A DNA stretch of 64,000 bases from the NCBI GenBank assembly GCA_963971425.1, contig OZ020521.1, positions 9,751,519-9,815,518 of the forward strand. Direction: 5' to 3'. Shown piece by piece: positions 32,214-43,967 of the stretch. The number at the start of each line of letters is the position of its first letter. Positions within the stretch are counted from its first letter, which is position 1. This stretch comes from Bryoerythrophyllum caledonicum (Eukaryota > Streptophyta > Bryopsida > Pottiales > Pottiaceae). The notes under the pieces are model-generated. The model did no database searches. It was not told the origin of the DNA and saw only the letters and a program-made list of their open reading frames with translations. The position numbers and the translations under genes are program-made.

Positions 32214-32558
32214 TTAAATGACTCGTTGCTCTCGTTCCGATGCTTGTGATTCCGCCGCCATGATGGTTGCAATGAGTTGGGATTGAAGAGTCGACATTTT
32301 CCCATTTCGAGATTTGACCGTGTTCTCTTGCACCATATCAGCATATTGTCTCGCTTTTTCCACGATTTTCCCTTTCATGGGCTTCATTTCTCTCCGAAGT
32401 TGTTGTTGGATGACACCATTGCCCTTGTTTGGGCCATTTTCCATGGCAATTACTACGTTTGCTACAACCGAGTTTTTATTCATGCACCCTAGCCTTGTTA
32501 TTACATCTGCGCTCGGTTTGTTACTAATGTCCAAACTGTTAGGGTGGGGGATAAACAT
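32214..32558 (-). CDS. Unrecognised ORF, Gln/Glu-rich C-terminus
   Basis: 114 codons with IAMENGPNKGNGVIQQQLRR, MKPMKGKIVEKARQYADMVQ and STLQSQLIATIMAAESQASE. It looks helical and charged, like a structural or nucleic-acid-binding ORF of a mobile element. The (CAA)n tract lies ~180 bases downstream on the same strand. Possibly the end of a LINE ORF1 with the next ORF lost; not proven. Confidence 0.35.
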   Translation of the reverse strand: MFIPHPNSLDISNKPSADVITRLGCMNKNSVVANVVIAMENGPNKGNGVIQQQLRREMKPMKGKIVEKARQYADMVQENTVKSRNGKMSTLQSQLIATIMAAESQASEREQRVI

Positions 32559-32719
32559 GATGTATTTACCATGGAGTTTTTACTCTGTTTGACAAACTTC
32601 TCAAAAAAACGCTGCATTTAAACACTTAATGTTGTAAGTCCCGACATGTCGCCCATGCTCGAGTTTGAAAAATGTATCTACCACATCTTCCTCCCCGAGT
32701 ATGGACTTGATTCCATCTA

Positions 32720-33133
32720 CTAGTTCTTTTTCACTTTTTGTTTTATTGAGATTTTTGCAATGAGATCTTGACAATCCTTTTTTGCTAACTTATCTTTATC
32801 CATCTTCCGGGTTGCAAAGACCGGCACAAAGATTCCATTATTGAATGAGACTTTGTAGTCCTTTATTTTGGCCGCTTGCACCGAAGAAGGGATTTCGACC
32901 CATGCAATTTCAGAAAAATCCCTTTTTTCTACCTCTGTCACTTCAAAATCATAGCCTATTGCAAAACTATCCCTCACAATTTCGGCATGTAAGTCATGTG
33001 ATTCTCTATTGGCAACATTAGGACCGGATATTTTCACTGACAAGAGATGTGAAAAGGCTAATACGTCATATGATTTACATACTTTATCCTTGTGTGGAAT
33101 TCCTTCATTTAAAATGAGAATGAAGGGCCTCAA
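32720..33133 (-). CDS. Unrecognised ORF upstream of 32214-32558
   Basis: 137 codons with SYDVLAFSHLLSVKISGPNV, DLHAEIVRDSFAIGYDFEVT, RDFSEIAWVEIPSSVQAAKI and RKMDKDKLAKKDCQDLIAKI. Mixed alpha/beta composition suggests a real protein. Its N-terminus is cut off by the tandem repeat at 33181. It may belong to the same mobile element as the next ORF. No family recognised. Confidence 0.4.
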   Translation of the reverse strand: MRPFILILNEGIPHKDKVCKSYDVLAFSHLLSVKISGPNVANRESHDLHAEIVRDSFAIGYDFEVTEVEKRDFSEIAWVEIPSSVQAAKIKDYKVSFNNGIFVPVFATRKMDKDKLAKKDCQDLIAKISIKQKVKKN

Positions 33134-33180
33134 TCCTTACAACATCCTTTGGCACTCACGTCTCCGCCCCTTCCCCGCCT

Positions 33181-34190
33181 AAATTTGGAGTTAGAATGTT
33201 TGAATGGGCAAAACTCACTAAAAAATAGCCCAAATCAAGCGTTTGAGGTGTGATTTGACTTTTAAATTTTTTGTAGATGCCAAAAAACATCTCATACGCT
33301 TAATTTGGACTATTTTTGAGTGAGATATGGCCGTTCAAAGATCCTGATTCCAAAATTGGGCGGGGAGGGGCGGTGACGTCTCCGCCTCTGTCATTTAGGG
33401 GCGGGGACGTCTCCGCTCCTACCATTTTGGGGCGGAGACGTCCCCGCCCCTTCCCCGCCTAAATTTGGAGTCAGAATATTTGAATGGGTATAACTCACTC
33501 AAAAATAGCCCAAATCAAGCGTTTGAGGTGTGATTTGACATCTAAATTTTTTGTAGATGCCAGTAAACATCTCATACGCTTAATTTGGACTATTTTTGAG
33601 TGAGATATGGCCTCTCAAAGATCCTGATTCCAAAATTGGGCGGGGAGGGGCGGTGACGTCTCCGCCTCTGCCATTTAGGGGCGGGGACATCTCCGCCTCT
33701 ACCATTTTGGGGCAGAGATGTCCCCGCCCCTTCCCCGCCTAAATTTAGAGTCAGAATGTTTGAATGGGTATAACTCACTCAAAATAGCCTAAATCAAGCG
33801 TTTGAGGTGTGATTTGACATTTAAATTTTCCGTAGGTGCCAAAAAACATCTCATACGCTTAATTTGGACTATTTTTGAGTGAGATATGGTTTCTCAAAGA
33901 TCTTGATTCCAAAATTGGGCGGGGAGGGGCGGTGACGTCTCCGCCCTTCTCCGCCTAAATTTGGAGTTAGAATGTTTGAATGGGCATAACTCACTTCAAA
34001 TAGCCAAATCAAGCGTTTTAGGTGTGATTTGACTTCTAAATTTTTTTAGATGCCAAAAAACATACCACTCGCTTAATTTGGACTATTTTTGAATGAGATA
34101 TGGCCGTTCAAAGATCCTAATTCCAAAATTGGGCAGGGAGGGGCAGTGACGTCTCCGCCCCTACCATTTAGGGGCGGACACGTCCTTGTG
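33181..34190. repeat. Tandem repeat, four ~280 bp units
   Basis: Units begin AAATTTGGAG at 33181, 33461, 33741 and 33957. The first two are 280 bp. The third is 216 bp, lacking part of the GC-rich block. The fourth runs to about 34190. Each has an AT-rich half (GAATGGGTATAACTCACTC, CAAATCAAGCGTTTGAGG) and a GC-rich half with GGGGCGGGGACGTCTCCGC words. Confidence 0.93.
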
Positions 34191-34199
34191 GCTAATATA

Positions 34200-37139
34200 T
34201 TATTTTATGTAGTCAACTATTCATTTTTTTAGTTTTAATCCTGCGTGGCAGCACTTTAGTTCATACGTGGCTGCCACGTCGCCTGTTTTTTACCTTGCAG
34301 GTAAGTCAACCCTATGTTGACTGTATCGGACGGGCGAGAGCTCTACCGGATGGGCGAATCGGACGGACGGGCGAACTGGACGTCCATCCAGTATGACAAC
34401 CCTGCCTTATCACCTTGATTTTAACTTCTCTCTCCAACATGCATTGAGGGCTTGGTGAAGCTAAGATGATCAAGGAGTAGAAAATAACAAATTATATAGA
34501 TGTCATGCAAGCAATTGATTGACAAATATTTTTTAAAAACTCTAAGTGAGAGGGGTTGGTGTTGTGACGTTTATTGACTTTTACACATACACATACATAA
34601 AAGGTGTTGTAAAAGTGATCACCTTTCCAAATAGATATGTATAATATTAAGACTTGTGTGCATGTCCATAGGTTTGCATAATAAACTGAGTGATAGCAAA
34701 AATAACATACTATGGAGGGAGTGAGAGAGAACTATGACCTGAGTGTATGCCATTGGCCACAACTTGGGTGTTGTAGTACTCAGTCTTGACTTGGTAACTT
34801 CACCTTACTGTCTTGATGAGCTTAGACTAAGGGTTCTCCTTAGGCACAAATTGTACTAAAGATCGGCTTCTTCTTCTATTGTATTCTTTTGGGTCAGTCT
34901 CAGTAGCTTCTTGTCTTCTTCTTAGTGTTCTCTGGCGGTATCTAGAAGACCAACTTCTATTGGCCATGGTAGGTGGTCCAACTTGTGGTGTCTAGCAACG
35001 CCTATCAACATTGAAGCGCCTTGAAACGGCTATCTACGTTACTAAGGCGTGAGATCTAGCTTTGTGTAAAGCTAGTTGTGGTAGTAAGTTGGAACGACTG
35101 GCTACGAGGTTAGTCTTTGATTTGAGTAGTTGGGCAGTCGACAACGGCCTCCTATCCTTGGCAGCAGGCTTTGAGCCTCCGTTTCGGCTAGTACTGATTG
35201 TAAGATCTGGACTCCCACTCTGGCTCGTTTCATATGCAAGTTTTGGACTCCTTCTCCAATTGTTGTTCTTCGTCTTGCAAATACGTCGACGACAGGGGGT
35301 ACCTCGTGCAAACCACCGGTTCCAATTGTTGGGCTCTCGTCCCGACTGGGCTCTTGAATTGGCTAGATTCCCGCTCTAGTTGGTTTCTGTTGAACTCCTC
35401 TAGGTGTCGTCTTCCTCTGAGTAGTAGGTATTCTTCCGGCAGCGGGACAATCTTGTAAAGATTTTGATTTTGTCTCCGGGTTGCAGCGGCTTACTAGGTG
35501 TGAAGTTGCGGCTATTGATAGCAGTTGGCTGGAGTATGGAGATCTCCGTTTAGGTTCCGGATAGGGTTTACACTGGTGTGTGCTTGTTTCGGGACTTCGT
35601 GTGCTTGGTGCGTGACTCCGTTGTGCTCATAACGGCATCGCTTCTCTGATTGCAAGTAGTGTGTTCGAAGAGAGTCTTCTGATCCGAGCAATTTTGTTTT
35701 GTATAGGTGCCATGTGGTCTAGAAAGAGTGCAATATCAACAAGTTGAAGTTAGTCAGTTTGTGAGCAATCAGAGTACAAGACAACAAGTTTTGAGAGAAA
35801 AGAGTAAGTGATTCTTGACAAATGCGGAGAGTTCTCGTTTGCTATGAGAGCGGCGGCTCCCTCACCCGCTCGTCTCATCCCAAGGAAGTGTCCTTCCCGC
35901 GGGTTGTCCAAGTAGTGATTTGATTCCAAAGAGTAGAGAGAATATATCTACGCAATAGAACAAAGTGAGAGGGTTTGAGAGTAAGGTAGGAGCGTATTAT
36001 ATACTTTGTTGTATGGTGACGTTTGGTGGATGTGGTCGATGAACGTCTTCGTTTCTGGGCTTGTGGTCCATTAGGGTTGCCTTCCACAGTGTACCATTTG
36101 ATTGCAGCTTGACGGCTGACAACCGTGATGCTTGGGATAGAAGTTTAGATCTTGATCACTCATAGATTTGTCTTTTTCGGGGTTTTTGTGGCGGCTAGGA
36201 TTACGTTGCATTAGCGGTTGGCACTACATTCTTGTCAATTTTGTGTTGCTCCAGCCGTTATTCAGTAGAGACTTGTAAGAAGGAGAGGACAAAGATGACG
36301 GAGTGGTGAAGGCATTTACCTGGATGTGCACGTACTTGGTTTTTGTATGTCTAGATATCTTACTTTCGTATTGAAATTGGTGTGCTTTAAAATACAGGCA
36401 ATGGTGTTGTTTTAATGGTTGGTGTGCAAAGCCTATCAAGGTGTAAAGCCTAAGGGTTTGCGCTCCATTCACTTCTGGTTCAACATTCTACACATCATAT
36501 AAACACCATTCAGCAGCAAAAGAATTATATGCGAGGATTTACAATGAGCCCAACAACCCTCATTGTGCGTGCATTGTTTGCGCCTTACATGAAAAACCCC
36601 TCCTCGCCAAGTTTTGTTGACCTACTCCTCTCTTATTGAACCCTTTTATCTCAAACTCACTGTGCAATTACTCTTAGGCATTTTGATTGTTCACATAGAG
36701 TATTGGATTAGTAACAATTCATTTTACAGAAAAAAGTTTAATTGCAAAAAGAGAATGAAGAAAATAATTTTAAGGTTAAAAATAATATGATATCTAATAA
36801 TAATATTTGATTGATAAATGAAATTTTTAAAAGAGTATTTTAATTGATTATTTTGATATATGTATGTATATATATATGTTTATCATAAAGATTAAAAATT
36901 ACTGAATAACTTTACCAATACGGAACTTTATCAAAACAACATAGAAAACACATTTCCCCTAGAAAGAAGCTCGAAAAGCAAAGAGAAAGAATAGAATACA
37001 TGATTTAGGTCTAGTTCTCATTCTAGGGGTAGAAGCTCTGCCTGGGGGAGGAGGATCCATTGTATTATTGTAATATAATGAGGACGAGGAGATCCATTGT
37101 AAGTCGGGAATTTCATATATAGGGACATATTTTAATATG
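34200..37139. other. Long unassigned region
   Basis: No convincing gene. 34243-34281 has a short hairpin (CGTGGCAGC / GCTGCCACG). 34330-34380 is CpG-rich with GGACGGGCGA words. 34800-36480 has mixed composition with short ORFs (up to 105 codons at 35062-35379) lacking domains. 36700-36960 is very AT-rich. Confidence 0.4.
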
Positions 37140-37315
37140 TAGAATACCAAAAAAGGTATTAAAGTCTAGCATGACTTATACCCATCAAATTAAAATTTCT
37201 TCAACTAACATCTTTTATTTGGAGGTCATTTCAATATTTCAACCTTTTCATGTTCAAATACAACATTTACGTTTATATTATTGTGGCCACCAACGGCACC
37301 TTTTGACATTTAAGG
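37140..37315 (-). repeat. Dispersed repeat, inverted relative to 5300-5460
   Basis: CTTCAACTAACATCTTT, GGAGGTCATTTCAATATTT and ATTATTGTGGCCACCAA are the reverse complement of blocks at 5300-5460. Confidence 0.6.
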
Positions 37316-37639
37316 ATTAAGTAGCACCTCAGATGAGCAACCCTCATCTTTGCGCAAACCAATGGACATGTTCAGATCAGGTCTCTTTTTTTTTTGCGAC
37401 ACTCTGACAAATTTTCTTTGCTGCCAGACGTGGGTTGGGAAAAATTTATGGAAGGAAGATATGTCACTAGCCGAAAGAGAATCTGGCAAACGAAAAAAAA
37501 ACGTTGGTTCAGATCCTACAAACCTTTGCCATGATAAATAATTTAATGTAAATGAAAAGCCCCCAGTGGACATTCTAAAGATTACTGGATTTGTACTCAG
37601 TTACTACACATATATCAGTGCATGGTATTGAAGCCATAT

Positions 37640-37922
37640 TAACCCTTAACCCCTAAATTACAAAGAGTTCCCTTGGGGGACTCTTGAAGGTTTGGGCAGG
37701 TTTCTATTGTGTCAATTTATAACATCCTTTTTGGAAAATTTATTGTAGATGGACATTACTAAAAGCTATGTGTGAGTCCAATTTTTTCTTAAATTCAACA
37801 TTTTTTGAAAAATTTATAGGGTTTGAAGTTCAAATGGGGAGAGTGGGCACGTCAGGCAATTCCAAAAACTTTTGCTAGGACACTCTATTGAATGTGAGAT
37901 TTTCAATACTAGTGTCGTACCC
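37640..37922 (-). repeat. Diverged copy of the arm-internal family
   Basis: Matches the right arm at about 8000-8290: GGGGACTCTTGAAGGTTTGG, TTGTAGATGGACATTACTAA, CAAATGGGGAGAGTGGGCAC. It begins at CCCTTAACCCCTAAA. Confidence 0.8.
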
Positions 37923-38229
37923 CAAATTTTAAATTTTTTGGAATTAGTTGCTTAGGAAGGGTATCACCATACTACCTTATTAAGTTTAGAAGTAAGTAGC
38001 CACCTAGTAGTGGCTCTTAGTGAGAATTAGGATAGGAAAGGAATAGGACCCTAGGGAGGTGCTAAAGGGACAAGTTGTGGTTTAACACCGGATCCTAACA
38101 CCCTTGTCAAACGGGTGGACCGAGAGCTCGGAGAGGCCTTACCCCAAGGAAGCTCAACCGGCACCACCAAGGAAGCTCAACCGGCACCGACCCGGAAGGT
38201 ACGTCTAAGAAGCTCCGAGCCAAGTATAA

Positions 38230-39210
38230 AGCCCCAACCTCGGATAGGTCCGAGTATCCGAGCTCATTCCTGGAGGTAGGTCCGAGCTCATTCCTGGAGG
38301 GCCACTGGAGATCCGCAGCTAGCAGGAGGAGAGGATCACAGTGACCAGCAGGACGAGGGCCATCAACACGGTGACCAGGAGGACGAGGGCCAACAGCACG
38401 AGGGCGAAGAGATCAAGATGAGGACATGACGAGGGCCATCAACACGAAGACCAGCACGACAAGACGAGAGGACCACCAAGATCAACACCAACACGAGGGT
38501 CACCAATACCAGCACGAAGACCAGCAAGACGAGACGAGGATCACGGTGACCATCAAGACAGCACGAGAAGGAGACGAGGTAGGTCCGAGCTCACTCCTCG
38601 AAGTAGGTCCGAGCTCACTCGTGGAGAATAGGTTCGAGCTCATTCCTGGAGATAGGTCCGAGCTCATTCCTAGCGGTAGGTCCGAGCTCACTCGTGGAGA
38701 ATAGGTTCGAGCTCATTCTTGGAGGAGGAGAGGATCACCAAGACCAGCACAAGGATCACGGTGACCAGGAGGACGAGGTCCAAAAGCACGAGGGCGAAGA
38801 GATCAAGACGAGGACAGGACGAGGGCCATCAACACGAAGACCAGCGAGACAAGACGAGAGGACCACCAAGATCAGCACCAACACGAGGGTCACCAATACC
38901 AGCCCGAAGACCAGCAAGACGAGACGAGGATCACGGTGACCATCGAGACAGCACGAGGAGGAGACGAGGTAGGTCTGAGCTCACTCCTGGAAGTAGGTCC
39001 GAGCTCACTCGAGGAGAATAGGTTCGAGCTCCTTCTTGGAGATAGCTCATTCCTGGAGGGCGAAGAGATCAAGACGAGGACAGGACGAGGGCCATCAACA
39101 CGAAGACCAGCACGAGGATCAAGGAGACCGAGACGAGGATCACGGTGATCGGCGAGGGACGTCAAGACCAACAGCTGGGAAAGACGAGGACAAGGGCAGG
39201 GAGCTCCCTG
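38230..39210. repeat. Tandem arrays: AGGTCCGAGCTC units and a 390-bp duplication
   Basis: TAGGTCCGAGCTCAYTCCTGGAG recurs in runs near 38280, 38580-38720 and 38970-39050. A larger block starting AGGGCGAAGAGATCAAGA repeats at 38401 and 38791 (period 390), with a partial third near 39058. Purine-rich strand bias (GACGAG, CACGAGG). Confidence 0.85.
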
Positions 39211-41582
39211 CGAAGTAAGCAAGAGTTATAACCACCATGACCTCCACAACAAAGGACGTCTCCCCCACCGTTCCAAGGGATCCACTTGAACTCATCGAAT
39301 TGAAGAAAGACCTTCTTCGGATGGGCTGCCTCTCACTCCTTGACTTCTGCTGGAGTTTTTGTGTGGACTCCACGGTACAGGAGCTACGACAAGACCTGCT
39401 ACCCGAGCCAGAGGGGAGTGGCATCTGAGCTTGTCCGGACCGTTGGACCATGGGAAGATGGCAGGAGGTGACGGCTTTCCGCGATAGGGGGCGAGCTTCA
39501 CAAGTTTGAAAAAGGAGGAGTACGCCAAATGGCTCTTTGGTACCAAGGATGCCAAGAATGGCTATGCATTGCAAGATTGCCAAGATCCTCGGGTGAAGAG
39601 GGTGTTCGCGTTCCTAGTACCCATCTTGCACCCGGAGAAGCCTACCTGAGTCACAATCACTATGGCTAACACCTTGTATGGTGCATATTTGGGAGAGCGA
39701 ATGGTGAATTGGGCTCTTATCATGAAGGAGGTAGTGATGAAGTTGACGAAGAGCGTCAATAGTACAAGGCGTTCTCCCATTTGCCCTTACCTCATCCACC
39801 TCTATCACCACTTCAAGGAGACCATTTCGGAGGAGGCCATGGCGTACGATATGCAACTGATGATGAAGAAGTTCGAGGGGACGGAGTCGGAGTCCGAACC
39901 CGGATCAGAAGGAGGGAGTAGCTCATCGCAGTCAGAGGGAGAAGCACCCCCACCTCCCAAGCGCCAACGACCGAGCCATGGAGGAGCACCTTCCACCCGA
40001 ACTTGAGCTGCTGCCCGGGCAGCCGCTACGGGATTAGCTCAACTCGGAGGGAAGTCTTACCGTGCCTTCGAGTTGGTAGAGGCTCTTCGAGTGTATGTGG
40101 ATGATGTGGACAAGACCTTGGGGCAGTTGGGTAGTCTTCTCGGCAATACCTCTTACCAAGGACTGGTTGCGACGGCCAAGGAGAAGATGGGAGGAGTCGG
40201 TGACCTCCGCCTTATGGAACAGAAGGTGAACCGACTCACTTTGGAGGTGACCAAGATGAAGAGCCGGGCGTTGGAGGCAGAAAGGAGTTTCAAGGAGGCT
40301 CTCCTCCAAGCCAATGCCTCGACCTCGGCGTTGCAACAAGTGGAGGAGGCGTTACACGTCCCGGCTGAGGCGGTGATGAAGGCAAAGATGTTTGATGCGA
40401 GACTGGAGAGGGATGGCCACATTTCCAGCAAGAAGGTGATTGCCTTCATGATGGAACTAACCGTGAAGATTGAGGAGGCATATGCCAATATGGGGTTGTT
40501 GGTAAGCAACCTCACCCATATCCTACCCAAGTTTGTGGAGGATTCGGACAAGGATGGTGACTCAGGTTCTGAAGAGGATTCGGAGAAGCAAGACTCGGGT
40601 GACCAAGGAACCCCGAAAGGGAAGGGAGTGATTGATCTCGATAGTCCTGTCCTGCCTTCTCGAATTCCCCTTGTGGGAGTTCCCGCTTGTCCTTCCCCTT
40701 CAAATCTCACCACGCAAGTACAGAGTGGAAGGAAGGATAGCTTGGGTGCCACGATGGAGCCTCCGCGCACGACCCTCTTTCGTCAGTTTTTCCTTGGAGA
40801 CCCCGTCCACGCAACACCGATGGTTAGTCCTTTGTTGGGTGTGTCTCCTTTCGGGAAGACCACGAGTGAGAGTTCGGCCTACTTGCACCTTCCAATACGG
40901 CCGGAGGGCTTCACTGACACTCCGAGTCTCACACCGGCCCTTCCGCCCCGAACCGAGCCCCATCGAGGCACGACTTCCGTGCTACTCACTCCGGGTGGTC
41001 CGGATGCCTCCGTGACTTCGATGGAGGCCTTGCCTCGGTCATCCATGGCCGGATCGGCACCCTCTTCATCTGCGGATCTGTAATCACCACTTGTGACACT
41101 CGCGAAGGATGCGGACTTCCAGCAAGAGTTCGAAGAAGCGGAAGAGGAGGGAAGAGAAGATAAGACTTGAAGAGTTGGCCCGGAAGTAGGGTCAGAATCT
41201 TAGTTGATAGGTCACTGTTCATTCGCGGACTAGGCCCTGTGTTGACTTTGGGATTTGACTTGGTTTTGCTTTGGGTTTTGTGTAATAAGTGACCTCTGAC
41301 GGTGCACGTCGTGTGGAGGGGCAGCCACTGCCGCCAAGAGTAGTTAATGTCACCGTTAGAAGGTATCGTTGAGTTTGAACTCTTGTGTGAGTCATTCGGA
41401 GTATAAGAGAGGAGTCTCGTGGCCTCTCTCTTCACTGCTTGATGTGTGTATTTGCTTTCAATTTAATTCTAAACCTACGCTCTGAGAAGACCTTCGATGG
41501 TTGGAGAGCTCGAATTGCATATATGACTGTGAGTGCCATTTCAAGTAGTCCACTCCTCGAGTCTATACTAACTATCTAATCG

Positions 41583-41745
41583 TTGTTTCCTTGTTCCATC
41601 AAGTAGATTAGTCCGGGTGGATGGGAATAACAGGTGAGGTGAGAAGGTAGTTAGTAGAAGAGTGACTCTAACTCTAACCCATTACAGTTGTTTCCTTGTT
41701 CCATCAAGTAGATTAGTTGGGTTGGATGGGAATAACAGGTGAGAT
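41583..41745 (+). repeat. Direct duplication of ~57 bp
   Basis: GTTTCCTTGTTCCATCAAGT through GGATGGGAATAACAGGTGAG occurs at about 41583-41640 and 41689-41745, period ~106. Confidence 0.85.
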
Positions 41746-42223
41746 TGTATGTGTCTAGGGAGGGACGAGGAGGGAGTGACGGATGTGTAAGGGTCCTAGC
41801 GAGTCTTGAGTGACCTTCCGGCGTCAGATTGGCGTCAATTGTGAGGGCTCGGGTCGATCTCTGAAACATCTTACCTCCTGCCGCATCGGATGTGGAGGGA
41901 GACTGAGAGGAGGACGGATAGTAGGCGGATAGGCCCCTTGCTCACTTACATTATGCTGCTTGCAGCCTCGGAAACACGGGTCTAACACCCCTTCAGGGAG
42001 ATCTCAGTGACACCATAACCATCCAAGTGAGTGAGTAGAGTTAGAAGGAGAAAATGGGAGATAGAGTAGCTGTTACTTGTGACCAACGCTAAAATCTCTG
42101 TGAGTCGACGGAATACCATCCGTGGTGATATAATCTTTATCTGGGTACTCGGGTACTCTGGAGTTCTAAGTGTGCATATGTGTAAAGATAACCCCCCTTC
42201 CATTAACCGGGACTAAGTCAAAG

Positions 42224-42395
42224 TAGGTCCCTACCCGAAGGCCCCTTCTTTCCGACGAGGTAGGTCCCTATCCAAAGGCCCCTACCTTCCGACGAGGTAG
42301 GTCCCTACCCGAAGGCCCCTACCTTCCAACAAGGTAGGTCCCTACCCGAAGGTCCCTACCTTCGGACGAGGTAGTTCCCTACCCGGGGGAAAGCA
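42224..42395 (+). repeat. 37-bp tandem repeat, ~4.5 units
   Basis: TAGGTCCCTACCCGAAGG starts at 42224, 42261, 42298, 42335 and 42372 (first bases varied in the last), with CCTACCTTCCGACGAGG between. Confidence 0.93.
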
Positions 42396-42689
42396 TTCGT
42401 ACGGGGAGCGGGGTGGTGGATGTAGATAACGCTCAGGCGTTGTACTCTAACTCTTTTCCTTTCTTTCCTTTGATGTAATTATTGCGATATAGGCAACATT
42501 GTGTACATATAAACTGGTTGTTAGTCGTTGTAGTTCTCACTGATTTTCTGTGGGAACGATTACCTTAAGGGTATCTTTGTGTTAAGATGTGAATAGTTGC
42601 CAACACGTACTAGGACAACTAGAAAATAATATTATTTCCTTTCATATTGTCCAAAAGAATCTCTTGTGTTTAGTGACAAATAGCATATT

Positions 42690-43275
42690 AATGCAAGTCA
42701 AATATTTTTACACATTGTCGCATATTGTCCGGCAAGGTACCAAAAAATCCTCTTCTTTTCCACATAAAACTTCGAGATCTTAATATTTTTTACTTTTGAT
42801 TCTCCCATGGCATTACCTCGTGTAAATATTTTCAATGACCATTCGGATTCTCATTTTAAAACATATTAAGTTCACGAAAAAATAAAGCGTGAATTGACAA
42901 ATTTTGAACATCCACTTCTTGCACAATTGTTTTGAGTATGCTACACTCTTTTCATACCTCTAAAAATTGGTATACAAGGAACAAATATCATGCTTAAGAT
43001 GGTGGTAATGAATATAGACCTTGTGTAGTGCAAAAATTGGACACAAAGTGAAGTCAAAGTCTGCTTATCCACTAAATGCATGGAAGAAAATGAACCCTTT
43101 TATGTACTTCAAACACTGTAATCTTTCATTCCGTGTGGTAAAAAATTATGAGATTTTGTGAGTATATTATTTAATAACTTAAAATAAAAATTTTGGTTTT
43201 CTTCTTGCTCATTGCACTGAAACAAGCGGTTTTGAAGTGTTTTTGGTTTGAAAATGGCTTAGTGATTTAGGGGTT
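42690..43275 (-). repeat. Single arm of the 3421-5190 foldback family
   Basis: Collinear with 4540-5190: ACACATTGTC...GGCAAGGTACC, CATAAAAC.TCGAGATCTT, TTTTGAGTATGCTACAC, ATCATGCTTAAGATG, and a terminus TTAGGGGTTAAAG at 43262-43275. Confidence 0.8.
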
Positions 43276-43393
43276 AAAGACGATGATTGATTTTGGTTGC
43301 TAACAAAATCTAGGAGTATGTAGCTTCAGTCAGAACATTGTACAATCCTCGTAGATTTTGTCAACGATCAAATTTGATCATTGTCTCAAAGGG
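43276..43393. repeat. Short hairpin element between TTAA motifs
   Basis: GACGATGATTGATTTTGG...CAAAATCTAGGAG pairs with CTCGTAGATTTTGTC...GATCATTGTC. The flanks read GGGGTTAAA and AAGGGTTAAT, compatible with a TTAA-type duplication. Confidence 0.7.
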
Positions 43394-43959
43394 TTAATAT
43401 ATAAGACGATATTTTGTATAAATAAATGATTTGTTTAGTAATGGTATTAAGATCAAACCAATACATCTTGCTTGTTAAGATGTATTGGTTCATATACTTC
43501 TATGTGTCCTATTTTACACTGAGATATTTTTTCATTCTTTTGTATCTTAATCTCTAACATGGAAAATTATTAGCATGGTTTTATTTCCAACAAGTAGTAG
43601 ATGGGACTTGAACAAGGAAATGGTGACATATCCCGTTTACCTCGAGAAACTCTCAGTCTCTCACTGACATGACAAGTATGATATTAATGTAATGTTTGAA
43701 TGGATTTAACCTGGAACTAATTAGAAAATGTAGGACTTCTAGTACATTTAATATTTAATTCAAATTTAACCAAGAATATCAATGATGGTAATCGTTTTGT
43801 ATCATTTATGAATTCACAAATATTCTACGAGTTTGAGAGAAACTTTGCCTATTTGAAGAGTGGAGTTTGAGGATTTTGGGGAAAATTGACAATTCAATTT
43901 GGTAGGAGTTAAGGTGAAGTAGGAATTAAAGCCCAAAGTGATGGAGTAGGAGTTAAAGC
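43394..43959. other. AT-rich intergenic, nothing recognised
   Basis: No ORF above 60 codons and no recognised repeat. Confidence 0.4.
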
Positions 43960-43967
43960 GAGGAGCG

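Larger units (their letters stand above)
38000..42600 (+). mobile_element. Gag-like retroelement fossil
   Basis: Open stretches at 39237-39428, 39662-40006 and 40073-41083 look like parts of one gag-like protein. The last is the longest: a charged helical region (LRLMEQKVNRLTLEVTKMKS) then an acidic and Ser/Pro-rich tail. No reverse transcriptase, protease or integrase is seen, so it is at best a non-autonomous LTR-type element. Clear LTRs were not identified. It is broken, with a few interruptions. A related fossil lies at 53764-54413. A host-derived plant mobile-domain-like gene is the alternative. Confidence 0.45.

Noticed and set aside
37640-37660. Telomere-like AACCCTTAACCCCTAAA
   Set aside because: Not a true CCCTAAA array. 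The motif recurs as a boundary of transposable elements.
40153-40770. 205-codon minus-strand ORF
   Set aside because: Antisense shadow of the gag-like frame on the plus strand.
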